A stretch of DNA of 64,000 nt. It comes from JAAELZ01 sp965237485 (GTDB lineage: Bacteria > Pseudomonadota > Gammaproteobacteria > Arenicellales > Poriferihabitantaceae). This document shows positions 51,135 to 60,443 of the stretch, piece after piece (the first letter of the stretch is position 1; each line of letters opens with the position of its first letter). The stretch is taken from NCBI GenBank assembly GCA_965237485.1, contig CBDEFQ010000009.1:620001-684000 (forward strand), read 5' to 3'. The notes below the pieces were generated by a model that was not told where the DNA came from, made no database searches, and saw nothing but the letters and a program-made list of their open reading frames with translations. The translations under genes were made by a program, and so were the position numbers.

Positions 51135-51415
51135 ATGAGTAAAAAGCGTAGAAACCATGCCCCACAATTCAAAGCCAAAGTTGCTCTTGCAGCAATCAAA
51201 GGTGATGAAACATTAAGCAATCTTGCTAGTGTTATGACATCAATGCAAATCTTATCGTCAAGTGGAAGAAACAATTGCTCGATAGCTCAGCTGAAGTCTT
51301 TGCATCAGGCACAGGCTTATCTCCAAACCGAGAATCAGAGATTAAATCATTACAGGCAAAGATCGGTGAAATCACCATGGAAAACGATTTTTTATCAAAA
51401 GCACTCGGTCGTTAA
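51135..51415 (+). pseudogene. IS3-family OrfA, frameshifted
   Basis: MSKKRRNHAPQFKAKVALAA, IKGDETLSNLASV is the HTH part of IS3-family OrfA. One extra T in GTTATGACATC near 51234 moves the rest to another frame: YDINANLIVKWKKQLLDSSA, EVFASGTGLSPN, EIKSLQAKIGEITMENDFLS, KALGR-stop at 51415, including the leucine-zipper part. The full-length original would be about 93 residues. Confidence 0.85.
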
Positions 51416-51511
51416 ACAGACCTGAGCGCAAAACTATGATTAATAAAAGCAATAAACTATCGTTAGTTCGTCAGTGTAAATTGTTGAAGATTCATCGTTC
51501 CCATGTTTATT

Positions 51512-52782
51512 CACTGCTGTCCCGTTAACTTTCACAGCAACGAAAATTGATTAGGGTTAAGGTTTGGGTGATGCATCGGGTCCCCTCGCAACAGTGCCAT
51601 TAAATCACGTTTTTCAAACAAATTAAGCTGCAATACCCTCAATATTTGTTGCATCGTTTTGCCCGCCTTCGACTGCAATTTGATGAACATCAGTATTAGG
51701 TAAATACATAACGCAATCCATATTTGGGTCAATACTGCGTTCTTGCTGGTGCCGATAAATGACTTCACCTTTAAGTTCTGCTTGATCCACTTGAAGAATA
51801 ATTCCACCTGCCATCTGGCTTTATAAATATCGGCGATAGTTTGAGCACTGAGCTTAAAGTGGTTGGTTAAAAACACATAATGCTTGCCTGTAGTGGCATC
51901 GCGATAACCAATACGGCGTAATCGAATCGAACACTCCTTTGCTGCTTTGACCCCCGTGAATTCAATCGTTTGATCACTGCTAAGTCCCGTTCCCTTGCGT
52001 ACACTATGTCGCTTGATAAGGCGGTATGCAGCATTCTTCTTTAATCGTGTGACAAAGTATATTCCCTTGTCATTCAATTGCTTATACCAAGCATAGTCGT
52101 TGTATCCACGGTCAATAACTACAATGCTGCCTTTCGGGAAAGCTACTTTCCTGCCCGCAGTAACATCAGCACATTTACCCTCGGTGATATTAACAAACTC
52201 AGGTAAGTAACCATCATGATTCAGGCCTACATGCAGTTTGATTGCCCCTTTAGTTGATCGAAAGTCTGCCCATGGGAAAACCGATAACAGATCAATGGTA
52301 GATGAGTCCAGCGAATACAGGGGATTCTTGAAACGAAAGTTATGCCCTGGCGTTTTGCTCTGACAGCACTTGAGTAATTGAGAGAATAGCGCTTCATAAA
52401 GGCTCGAAGGCTTGTTCTCATTGATGCGTGAAAGATTGGACCGCGTTAACACTGCACTACCAAGATGATACAAGCGGTGTGATTGAGCACTGACATTATC
52501 AACAATATCACGCAAGCTATGACGGCCAGTCAATTGAGCTATAGTCAGGCTCACGAACTGTGACCAACGAGACGCTCTGCGGAATGAACGCCCCGAATGA
52601 TGTTGAATTGCGAGTGCCTCGAATTCATGTCTCGGAACAATTTTGAGTATTTGATTTAGAACGGTATTACAATGTGACATGGTCTGATTTTCCTATTTGA
52701 TTCAACGGTTTATCGCTAAACGTATTTTATCAAATTGAGAGAAAATCAGGCCTGTTTCTTTAGTGTTAACGGGACAGCAGTG
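51512..52782 (-). mobile_element. IS4-family insertion sequence (1271 bp) inside the IS3 orfB
   Basis: The perfect inverted ends CACTGCTGTCCCGTTAAC (51512-51529) and its complement (52765-52782) are flanked by the exact 9-bp duplication ATGTTTATT (51503-51511 and 52783-52791). Its transposase is intact. Confidence 0.92.
51532..52680 (-). CDS. IS4-family transposase
   Basis: A 382-residue DDE transposase: N-terminal DUF4372-like part (CNTVLNQILKIVPRHEFEAL), first Asp in PLYSLDSSTIDLLSVF, second Asp in GSIVVIDRGYNDYAWYKQL, and the IS4 YREK signature in IYKARWQVELFFKWIKQNLK (Y-2-R-3-E-6-K). Complete and in frame, so this copy may be active. Confidence 0.93.
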   Translation of the reverse strand: MSHCNTVLNQILKIVPRHEFEALAIQHHSGRSFRRASRWSQFVSLTIAQLTGRHSLRDIVDNVSAQSHRLYHLGSAVLTRSNLSRINENKPSSLYEALFSQLLKCCQSKTPGHNFRFKNPLYSLDSSTIDLLSVFPWADFRSTKGAIKLHVGLNHDGYLPEFVNITEGKCADVTAGRKVAFPKGSIVVIDRGYNDYAWYKQLNDKGIYFVTRLKKNAAYRLIKRHSVRKGTGLSSDQTIEFTGVKAAKECSIRLRRIGYRDATTGKHYVFLTNHFKLSAQTIADIYKARWQVELFFKWIKQNLKVKSFIGTSKNAVLTQIWIALCIYLILMFIKLQSKAGKTMQQILRVLQLNLFEKRDLMALLRGDPMHHPNLNPNQFSLL

Positions 52783-53069
52783 ATGTTTATTACAAAACCT
52801 CACCTGCTAATGAGGATGACTTGGAACTGATGCATCTGATTGATCGCATTCACCTCAATCGGCCCTTTCTTGGCAGTAGACGCATTCGTGATGTGTTGCA
52901 AGATGTAGGCCACCGAGTTGACCGTAAACATGTGCGACGCTTAATGCGTAAGATGGGCATTAAAGCCATCTATCCTAGGCCTAACACCAGCAAGAAGAAG
53001 GCGGGACACAAGATTTATCCTTATCTGCTAGGTGGGTTGGCCATCAATCAACCCAATCAAGGTAACTTC

Positions 53070-54681
53070 TCAATAACCCGTGGCAAAGCTGGCGCGTTCC
53101 ATAATGATATCTGGCAGAGGATCAATATGTTGCTCACCGATACCAAGTCGATGGGTCAGGTAGTGCCAGAACGATATATCCAGTTTTCGGCAGGTCTTTT
53201 TCAAACTGGCAAACGTGTCCCCACACTGCTGGCCAGCATCGCTGCGGGTGGAGCCACTCACTTTTCGTTTTTTCACGTAATCGCGAATGTCTGTTTCACT
53301 GCCATTGGTGTGTAACGGAATATCTGGTCGATCTAGCACCAACAGTAATTCTGCTTTATTCGCATGGATTCGTTTGAGCGTCTGATTTAATGTTTGGTAG
53401 CATGTCTGTTGAGTGAAGATTTCATCGAAACGCTGCTCAAGTATTTTACGTTGGTTCTCGCAAGGCTGGGTTTTATACTCTTTAACGCCCGATAAAAGCA
53501 CCAGACTTGGTCGCGTATTTTAGCCATGCCCTGCCGGTGTCCCTCGTTCAGCGGTATCAACTTATGGATTAAGCGCTCGGTGTGTATCCAACACAAGGCA
53601 TGAGCCAAAATGTTAAATTGCCCTGCATCATCACTGACGACAGCGATGTCATCACACAGACCATGATGCAAAATACTACCAAGTAATGCCCCTTCGGTGG
53701 TGATACGTCGGTGACGTGCCTTAATGATCAACAGGCTATCGAGCATTTCAAGCCAGTCATCCTCGTTGGCAATACGGCGTTCCCGGTGCTCAGTTACAGC
53801 GGCTAAGGCTTGCTTTGGCAATCCATGTTGTTGCCTATAATTCAACGCACTTTGACTCAAACGATAATCCGTATTGCCAGCCCTTAATAGCGGTAGGAAG
53901 TTAATTCGACTTTTTGATTGAGTACTTTTAAACCACGCAAACAAGTCATTACCAATGTGCGTTACATCGCCATTTTTGCCCTGATGGCGAGCACCACTAT
54001 CGTCCACGGTCACGTAAGACGATGCGCTCAGAGCAACGCCTCTTTCTCAGCATGAAAGGGCTCTTTAGTGCTGATCAGTATTGGGTTAATTTGTCCCGAA
54101 GAAATATCAATTCCCCACTCTCGCAACTGTTCCAACAAGAGTGGTTGCGTGGTTTGACAATGATGATATTGATAGAGAATATAACTGACCAGACGAGGCC
54201 CATAATGTCGCCCTGCCACGGATGTCGGTAACTGGTCTTTGAGCTTTTTATTGTCTGGCGTTACCCAATGCGCTAAACGATAGCGGGTGGTATGAACCTT
54301 GATAAGCAAATCTTGCACTACAAAATCCCGATAGCCTTTAAAGCGAGAACCTTCGGGCACGGACTTCGCTGGTTCAATAACCAGATTTAGGTCAATTGAC
54401 AGCCTTGGTGTTTTCTTTGCCTTGTTCGACCCAGCTCGCTGCTTAGGTTTGTCGCTAGAAGATGAACGTTTTGGCTCTGTTTTCTTATCCATATTACCGC
54501 CCTTAACAGTAGGCCGCCTCTTCTGCCCCTTAAGGATATTGATTTCATCTTTAAGCAATGCTATTTCTTCGTCCTGTTGTTGAACTCGCACTAACAGCTG
54601 CTCCACTAGCACCCGCAACATTTTTACTGCGGGGGTTTGTTCTTGTTCAGGAATGTCGGGAATAGAGGGTAGCTTACTCAA
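53070..54681 (-). pseudogene. IS66-like transposase with two frameshifts
   Basis: Three consecutive frames make up one transposase of about 535 residues. First, a coiled-coil/Lys-rich N-terminus (MLRVLVEQLLVRVQQQDEEI, ALLKDEINILKGQKRR) and a zinc/DNA-binding part (GYRDFVVQDLLIKVHTTRYR) run from 54681 to 54028. Second, the DDE part (SSYVTVDDSGARHQGKNGDV, CWIHTERLIHKL) runs to 53500. Third, the end (ENQRKILEQRFDEIFTQQ, PLHTNGSETDIRDYVKKRKV with the Glu region) runs to 53070. Shifts are near 54020 and 53500. Not functional as read. Confidence 0.8.
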
Positions 54682-54702
54682 GGTCTTAAACGTCCGTTAA
54701 CT

Positions 54703-56096
54703 GAGTTATGCCCGAATCTGGTGTATGAGGCATTTTCTTCAAGCGGCCTCGGTTTGATCTGAGTAGTCATTAGTTTGCTCTATTCCATCTTTAAATGGAA
54801 CCCCTTGAATCACTTTTGCTAGATAGGCGAACCCGCGTATTCGGTTCCACTTTTTCTCTGCGCACTGACCCAGCTTGAACATCATACTTAACATGCCATC
54901 ACGGCTAAGACATCCCTTGCATCGTTTGGTACGGTGTCGGATAGTCGCGAATGTTGATTCAATTGGATTCGTAGTACGTATGCTCATCCAGTGCTTGGCA
55001 GGGAACGAGTAGAACGTCATTAACTCTTCGCGATCTTTTTCCAAGCACTGCGTGGCTTTTGGATACTTGTCTTGATAGGTTTTAATGAATAATTGATAGG
55101 CGCTTTGCGCCGCTTCTTTGGTTTCTTCCTGCCAAATGTTATGCAGAGCTGCTTTTGCTTTGGGCTGCACCGATTTAGGCAGCTTGTTCAGCACGTTGGC
55201 CGTTTTATGCACCCAGCACCGTTGATGTTTAGTGCCAGGATAGACTTCTTCCAGGGCATTCCAAAAGCCTAAAGCACCATCACCGATGCCCAGCTCTGGT
55301 TGATTCAGGCCTCGCTCCTTGAGTGCCAACAACACCTCTCGCCAACTCTGCGTAGACTCTCGCTCACCGTCTTCAATCGCCAGTAATTTCTTGTGACCGC
55401 GCTCATTCACTCCGATGACAACTAAGGCACAGAGTCGGCCCTCATCGCCGCGCAGGCCGCTGTGTATCCCGTCCGCCCATAGATAAACCCATCGATCTCG
55501 ATCTAAACCTTCTCTATTCCAATCCTTGTACTCCTGAGACCACGTTGCTTTGAGCTTACTCACTGTGCTTGATGATAACCCAGTCGCTGATTGACCCACT
55601 AGCACGCTCAGTGCATCCCCCATTTCTCCAGTGCTGACACCCTTGAGATACAGCCAAGGCAAGGCCGCTTCTAGTGTTCTCGTTTTACGCACATACGGCG
55701 GCACTAAAGCAGACCGAAAGGTGATCGGTACTCCAGTGCGGGAGCGCACCTTGGGGATACGTACTTTGACTGGGCCGATCCCGGTTTGCAGTTCACGTTC
55801 TGGCAAATAGCCGTTACGAACGACACCAGCGTGTCCTGAATCTGAGACTTTGTCACAATTGCGATACAGCAGTTCAGATAACTCACTCTCGACCGCGGTT
55901 TGAATGAGTTGCCTAGCACCATTGCGAATCAATTCTTGCAGCGGATCGATGCTTTGCTCTGGCTTTTCAAAGGAAATAATTTTATTCTGTTTCATAGTGG
56001 CGTATGTCTGTGGAAGTTTAAGTTGTTGTAAACTCAACTCATCCCGATACGCCGCTTTTAGTCAACTACTCCATACACCACTTTCAGGCATAACTC
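54703..56096 (-). mobile_element. IS256-family insertion sequence, copy 2 (1394 bp)
   Basis: Same length and ends as copy 1, inverse orientation, flanked by a different exact 9-bp duplication, CCGTTAACT (54694-54702 and 56097-56105). It is inserted between the IS66-like element's end and its transposase start, 21 bp upstream of that ORF. Confidence 0.93.
54739..56037 (-). CDS. IS256-family transposase, copy 2
   Basis: A 432-residue transposase (TTG start at 56037 or ATG at 55995), intact. It differs from copy 1 at three residues visible to me: QTAVESE (copy 1 QTAIESE), NQPELGIG (NQPERGIG) and SIRTTNPIES (SIGTTNPIES). It keeps the family-typical Arg before TTNPIES and is therefore the more likely active source. 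Confidence 0.93.
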   Translation of the reverse strand: MSLQQLKLPQTYATMKQNKIISFEKPEQSIDPLQELIRNGARQLIQTAVESELSELLYRNCDKVSDSGHAGVVRNGYLPERELQTGIGPVKVRIPKVRSRTGVPITFRSALVPPYVRKTRTLEAALPWLYLKGVSTGEMGDALSVLVGQSATGLSSSTVSKLKATWSQEYKDWNREGLDRDRWVYLWADGIHSGLRGDEGRLCALVVIGVNERGHKKLLAIEDGERESTQSWREVLLALKERGLNQPELGIGDGALGFWNALEEVYPGTKHQRCWVHKTANVLNKLPKSVQPKAKAALHNIWQEETKEAAQSAYQLFIKTYQDKYPKATQCLEKDREELMTFYSFPAKHWMSIRTTNPIESTFATIRHRTKRCKGCLSRDGMLSMMFKLGQCAEKKWNRIRGFAYLAKVIQGVPFKDGIEQTNDYSDQTEAA

Positions 56097-56370
56097 CCGT
56101 TAACTGGATAGACCTTAGTGTACCATCGGTTTTGAAAGTCCAATTTTGTCTTCTGAACTGCGCCACAACGAACGTTAAGAAGACACCCCTGAACGTCCTT
56201 AAGCGATCTTTGTTATTAGCGTAAAGGTGCCTACAACCACCCTGGAACTCAACCTAAATCGAGTCACTCGACCACGTTGAATTACCTTCCTTTTAGCGTA
56301 AAACCCGGTCAAGAAATATTTTGTTTTATTTTACCTGCCACGGGTTATTGAGAAGTTACCATATGCGCAC

Positions 56371-57474
56371 CTAATAGGAGCGCTTGAGATTCTTCTTGAT
56401 TAAATGCCGTTCATCGGCAAGTTCTACTAGCTTATCGATTAATTGTGCATATGGCAAGCCGCTTACCTCCCATAACTTCGGATACATACTAATTGGCGTA
56501 AAACCTGGCATGGTATTGATCTCGTTAAGCCAAACCTCTCCGGTTTTTCTGGAGACGAAAAAATCCACTCGAGATAGGCCTTGCCCCTGTATAGCCTGAA
56601 AAGCACGAATAGACAGCTCTCTAACACGATTTGTAGATTCAGCCGATATGTCTGCGGGAATAGGTGTTTCTAAAGTGCTACTCAAGTATTTGGCTTCATA
56701 ATCATAAAACTCTGCGCCTGATATAATTTCACCCACCACCGATGCCTCTGGATGATGGTTTCCGAGCACCGCACACTCAATTTCAGCGCAATCTTCGAAA
56801 GAAGCCTCAACCAGTACTTTATCGTCAAACTGGCAGGCTAGTGAAATTGCCTCTACAAGTTCTTCACGATTGTGCGCTTTAGAAATACCCACACTGGAAC
56901 CCATACTCGCGGGTTTTACAAACAAGGGAAAAGTCAGTTTATTATCACAACTATCTAATTGTGCTCGTTGATCACTTACCCACTCACCTGCATAAACCAG
57001 CACATGATCTGCTTGGGGAATACCCGCGTCGTTAAACAAGCGCTTTGCCAATACCTTATCCATGCCATTTGCTGCGCCCGACAAGGAGCAACCAACATAA
57101 GCCACATCCACCAATTCCAGCAAGCCTTGAACTACCCCATCCTCTCCAAAAGTACCGTGGAGCAGCGGAAATACCACGTCAATTTTTGGTATTGCTATAT
57201 CGGTATCCTCAAGCGCGGCAAAACGGCCCGAAGACCCAAGATTGGGCACAATTTTCAATCCAGCGCCGACTTTGACTTTTTTGTTTTCTATTAAACTTTC
57301 AAAATCACCGTTTAGTGCATATTGCCAACATCCTTGTTCAGTAATGCCAATGAGCAAGATTTGGTATTTGCTGGGGTCGATAGCCGCTAATACGGATCGC
57401 GCTGACACGACCGAAACTGCGTGTTCACAAGATTGTCCACCGAATAAAATGGCTAAGTTGGTTTTGCCACTCAT
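56371..57474 (-). CDS. ddl: D-alanine-D-alanine ligase (DdlA-type)
   Basis: A 367-residue ATP-grasp ligase that makes the D-Ala-D-Ala dipeptide of peptidoglycan. N-terminal AILFGGQSCEHAVSVVSARSV, PLLHGTFGEDGVVQGLLEL, the ATP-binding loop FVKPASMGSSVGISKA and the C-terminal metal motif VWLNEINTMPGFTPISMYP are diagnostic. The length fits the longer DdlA form with the omega-loop insertion rather than DdlB. It is 24 bp downstream of nuoN on the same strand; its stop is 10 bp from the IS66-like element, so anything further downstream was separated. Confidence 0.95.
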   Translation of the reverse strand: MSGKTNLAILFGGQSCEHAVSVVSARSVLAAIDPSKYQILLIGITEQGCWQYALNGDFESLIENKKVKVGAGLKIVPNLGSSGRFAALEDTDIAIPKIDVVFPLLHGTFGEDGVVQGLLELVDVAYVGCSLSGAANGMDKVLAKRLFNDAGIPQADHVLVYAGEWVSDQRAQLDSCDNKLTFPLFVKPASMGSSVGISKAHNREELVEAISLACQFDDKVLVEASFEDCAEIECAVLGNHHPEASVVGEIISGAEFYDYEAKYLSSTLETPIPADISAESTNRVRELSIRAFQAIQGQGLSRVDFFVSRKTGEVWLNEINTMPGFTPISMYPKLWEVSGLPYAQLIDKLVELADERHLIKKNLKRSY

Positions 57475-57498
57475 TGCCTTACAGTAAGGGTTGGCTTT

Positions 57499-58944
57499 CT
57501 AACGTATTACCGAACTGCTTAGTTCGATCAAAGAATTGATCCATGGAATAATTAATAGCAGTGCTAGAACATTTAGCGCCAGTAACCAACGAATTGCAAA
57601 GTGATTGTGTGCGACGCTAGCTATTTCCATTTCTGGCTCATCGAAGAACATAGTTTTTATCACCCTTAGGTAGTAATAGGCACCGATGACCGCCAACAAT
57701 ACCGCTGCAATGGCGACCCACACCAACTGCGCATCAACCAGTGCGTTGATCACTGAAAACTTGGCGAAGAAGCCTGCAAATGGCGGGATGCCTGCCATTG
57801 AAAACATCAAGATACCCATCAGCGCCGCCATGGTTGGATCACGCGATGCCAGCCCTTTGAAATCAACCATTCGCTCAGATTCAGAGCTTGGGGTAGAGCG
57901 TAATAAAATCAATCCAAATGCGCCCAAGCTCATCACCGCATAAATCAAAACATAGAACAATGCCGCGCCGTAACCCAATTTAGTACCGCTTAAGATGCCA
58001 AATAAGAAAAAACCCATATGAGAAATAGTGGAGTAGGCCAGCATTCGCTTTATGTTGGTTTGGGCTATTGCCACCACATTGCCAACCCCAACGGAAAGCA
58101 GTGCGAGGATAATTAGCATGCCTTGCCAATTAGCTAGCTGCGATTCCAAACCATCGACAAGCAGGCGCATGATCATGGCAAACGCGGCAATTTTAGGCGC
58201 CGCCCCGAGATAAGCTGTAACCGAAGTAGGGGAGCCTTGATACACATCAGGCACCCACATATGAAACGGCACTGCGCCCAATTTAAATGCCAGCCCTACC
58301 ACCGCTAAGACCACAGCCAATATAACCCCAAGGTGGTTTATTCCGTGCGCGGCTATTGCGGTGCTAACTTCTGAAATTTGTAGTGAGCCGCTTAAACCAT
58401 ATAACAATGAAATTGAGTACAGCAAAATTGCCGAAGCCAAGGCACCCAAAATGAAATATTTAATCGCCGCCTCCGAAGCCACCCGTGAATCACGGTAAAA
58501 CGCCACCATCGAGTACAAACTCAATGAAAACAGCTCTAGGCCGACGTAAAGTGTGAGCAAGTTACTGGCTGATGTCATCAGCATCATACCGACTACGCCA
58601 AACAAACCGAGCACGTAAAATTCTGTTTTGAAATAACCGCGCTCCTTGTTATAGCGCGCACCATAGATAAACACGCAAGCGGTGATGAGTGCAATCGCTG
58701 TCTTAATCACCGTCGCCATCGGGTCTTGCACATAGGCACCGTTATAGGCCATTTGCGTTTCAGGCCGATAGTTACCAATTAACATCATAGCAGTAATTAC
58801 CAAAGTGCCAACACTCATAATGAAAGGCATCAAATTGGGACAACTACTGTTATCGTAAAGACGATACATCAAAATCAAACAGGCCATTGAAGAAATGAAA
58901 ATCTCAGGCATGCCCAGAAGCAGGTTTAAATTTTCGGACGTCAT
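57499..58944 (-). CDS. nuoN: NADH-quinone oxidoreductase subunit N
   Basis: A 481-residue antiporter-like membrane subunit of complex I (about 14 helices). The proton-channel region FKLGAVPFHMWVPDVYQGSP and the lysine-bearing IKRMLAYSTISHMGFFLFG are typical Nuo/Mrp-antiporter motifs. The start overlaps the nuoM stop by 4 bp (ATGA). Last gene of the nuo operon. Confidence 0.96.
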   Translation of the reverse strand: MTSENLNLLLGMPEIFISSMACLILMYRLYDNSSCPNLMPFIMSVGTLVITAMMLIGNYRPETQMAYNGAYVQDPMATVIKTAIALITACVFIYGARYNKERGYFKTEFYVLGLFGVVGMMLMTSASNLLTLYVGLELFSLSLYSMVAFYRDSRVASEAAIKYFILGALASAILLYSISLLYGLSGSLQISEVSTAIAAHGINHLGVILAVVLAVVGLAFKLGAVPFHMWVPDVYQGSPTSVTAYLGAAPKIAAFAMIMRLLVDGLESQLANWQGMLIILALLSVGVGNVVAIAQTNIKRMLAYSTISHMGFFLFGILSGTKLGYGAALFYVLIYAVMSLGAFGLILLRSTPSSESERMVDFKGLASRDPTMAALMGILMFSMAGIPPFAGFFAKFSVINALVDAQLVWVAIAAVLLAVIGAYYYLRVIKTMFFDEPEMEIASVAHNHFAIRWLLALNVLALLLIIPWINSLIELSSSVIR

Positions 58945-60419
58945 AGCTTAGACACCGCCACGTGGCTGAGTAAGTTTTCTAGGGTAGCGCGCATTACGTC
59001 CAACAATGGATTCGGCCAGACACCTACAGCAAGCGTAAACACCGCTAAAATTGTCATAAATAAAATCTCCCGATTATTTAAGTCCAACAAGGAACGCACG
59101 TCTTCGTTTTTAATCGGCCCGAACATAACCCGTTTAACCATCCACAAGGTGTAGGCCGCACCGAGAATAAGCGTTAGTGCCGCAATAGTAGCTACCCAAC
59201 CACTGAATTGAAATGCGCCTAAAATAACTAAAAACTCGCCGACAAAACCAGAAGTACCGGGCAAACCCGCGTTGGCCATCGCAAAAAATACTGCAAAAAA
59301 AGCAAACTTTGGCATCACTGTCGCCACGCCACCGTAAGTTGAAATCTCTCTTGAGTGCAGACGATCGTATAACACCCCTACGATAAGGAACATCGCTCCG
59401 GATATAAAACCATGCGAAATCATCTGCACCATCGCACCCTCGAGCGCGGTTTGGTTAAAGACGAAAAAACCCAAGGTTACAAAGCCCATATGGGAGATAG
59501 AAGAATAGGCGATCAACTTCTTCATATCGCCTTGCACTAAGGCAACGTAGGCGATGTAAATGATAGCAATCAATGAAAGGCCTATCACCCACCAAGCCAA
59601 TGAGTCACTGGCATCAGGTGTGATCGGCAAGTTAAATCTTAGGAAGCCGTAGCCACCCATTTTTAACATGATGGCGGCTAATATAACTGAACCGCCAGTA
59701 GGTGCTTCGACGTGCGCATCAGGTAGCCAAGTGTGCACCGGAAACATCGGCACCTTCACTGCAAAAGCCGTAAAGAATGCGATAAATATCCAAGTCTGCA
59801 CGTTAAGCGGCATTTTTAGTGCTTGGAAATCACTAATTGCAAATGAACCACCAGAAGCATTGTATAAATACAACAGTGCCACCAGCATCAACAACGAACC
59901 CAGTAAAGTATACAAAAAGAATTTAATCGTGGCGTAAATGCGATTCGGCCCACCCCAAATACCGATGATCAAAAACATCGGAATTAACATTACTTCCCAA
60001 AACAAGTAGAACAACATGGCGTCTTGCGCAGCAAACACGCCAGTCATAACGCCCTCCATGATTAAAAATGCGGCGTAATATTGCGCCACTCTTTTTTGGA
60101 TTACCTCCCAACCTGCTATCACCACAACGATAGTGAGCAGTGTGGTGAGAATAATCAACGGCATCGAAATACCGTCTATACCTAGGTGATAGTTGATGTT
60201 AAAAGCTTCAATCCAAGAAGCTTTTTCAACGAACTGCATCGCAACCGTGCCACGATCAAAGCCCGTCCACAGGCCTAAGCTTAGTAGAAAAACAGCGACT
60301 GAAATCGCTAGGCTCAATCCACGCGCCGTACTTTCTTGGTCTGGCTTTGATAGCAGCAGTACAGTACCGCCGCCAAATACTGGCAACCAGATCAGAACAC
60401 TAAGTAATACTTCAGACAT
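58941..60419 (-). CDS. nuoM: NADH-quinone oxidoreductase subunit M
   Basis: A 492-residue antiporter-like subunit of complex I. NYHLGIDGISMPLIILTTLL near residue 75, FYLFWEVMLIPMFLIIGIWG with the conserved Glu, KVPMFPVHTWLPDAHVEAPT and MKKLIAYSSISHMGFVTLG carry the conserved proton-path residues. Overlaps nuoN by 4 bp and follows nuoL by 24 bp. Confidence 0.96.
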   Translation of the reverse strand: MSEVLLSVLIWLPVFGGGTVLLLSKPDQESTARGLSLAISVAVFLLSLGLWTGFDRGTVAMQFVEKASWIEAFNINYHLGIDGISMPLIILTTLLTIVVVIAGWEVIQKRVAQYYAAFLIMEGVMTGVFAAQDAMLFYLFWEVMLIPMFLIIGIWGGPNRIYATIKFFLYTLLGSLLMLVALLYLYNASGGSFAISDFQALKMPLNVQTWIFIAFFTAFAVKVPMFPVHTWLPDAHVEAPTGGSVILAAIMLKMGGYGFLRFNLPITPDASDSLAWWVIGLSLIAIIYIAYVALVQGDMKKLIAYSSISHMGFVTLGFFVFNQTALEGAMVQMISHGFISGAMFLIVGVLYDRLHSREISTYGGVATVMPKFAFFAVFFAMANAGLPGTSGFVGEFLVILGAFQFSGWVATIAALTLILGAAYTLWMVKRVMFGPIKNEDVRSLLDLNNREILFMTILAVFTLAVGVWPNPLLDVMRATLENLLSHVAVSKL

Positions 60420-60443
60420 CGTTCTTACTCATTGGCTTCGTGG

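Larger units (their letters stand above)
51047..53060 (+). mobile_element. IS3-family element, left part, interrupted by IS4 and truncated
   Basis: It starts at the terminal repeat TGAAGTGGACCCCATCATTA (51047-51066 and on to 51072), carries orfA and the first part of orfB, is interrupted by an IS4-family element (51512-52782), and is cut at 53060 where the IS66-like element begins. The right half is absent here; a right end of the same kind of IS lies at 28990-29373. Confidence 0.8.
51436..53060 (+). pseudogene. IS3-family OrfB, interrupted by IS4 and truncated
   Basis: MINKSNKLSLVRQCKLLKIH, RSHVY runs from 51436 into the IS4 insertion at 51512. Removing the IS4 and one 9-bp ATGTTTATT copy restores RSHVYYKTSPANEDDLELMH, LIDRIHLNRPFLGSRRIRDV and so on (HTH_21 domain) to INQPNQ at 53060. 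The catalytic rve domain is missing, replaced by the IS66-like element. Confidence 0.85.
53061..56360 (-). mobile_element. IS66-like element with 25-bp inverted ends, carrying a nested IS256
   Basis: The perfect 25-bp terminal repeats begin GGTAACTTCTCAATAACC at 53061-53085 and end at 56336-56360 in inverse orientation. Without the nested IS256 and its duplication the element is about 1.9 kb with one transposase gene. The 230 bp at 56106-56335 are its non-coding promoter side. The flanks (…CCAATCAA / ATATGCGC…) do not match, so the target duplication has been lost by a deletion that also removed the IS3 right half. The IS66-like name rests on protein resemblance. Confidence 0.8.

Noticed and set aside
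55904..56224. Plus-strand frame of 106 codons at the IS256 copy 2 end
   Set aside because: It is antisense to the transposase start and identical in part to an antisense frame in copy 1.
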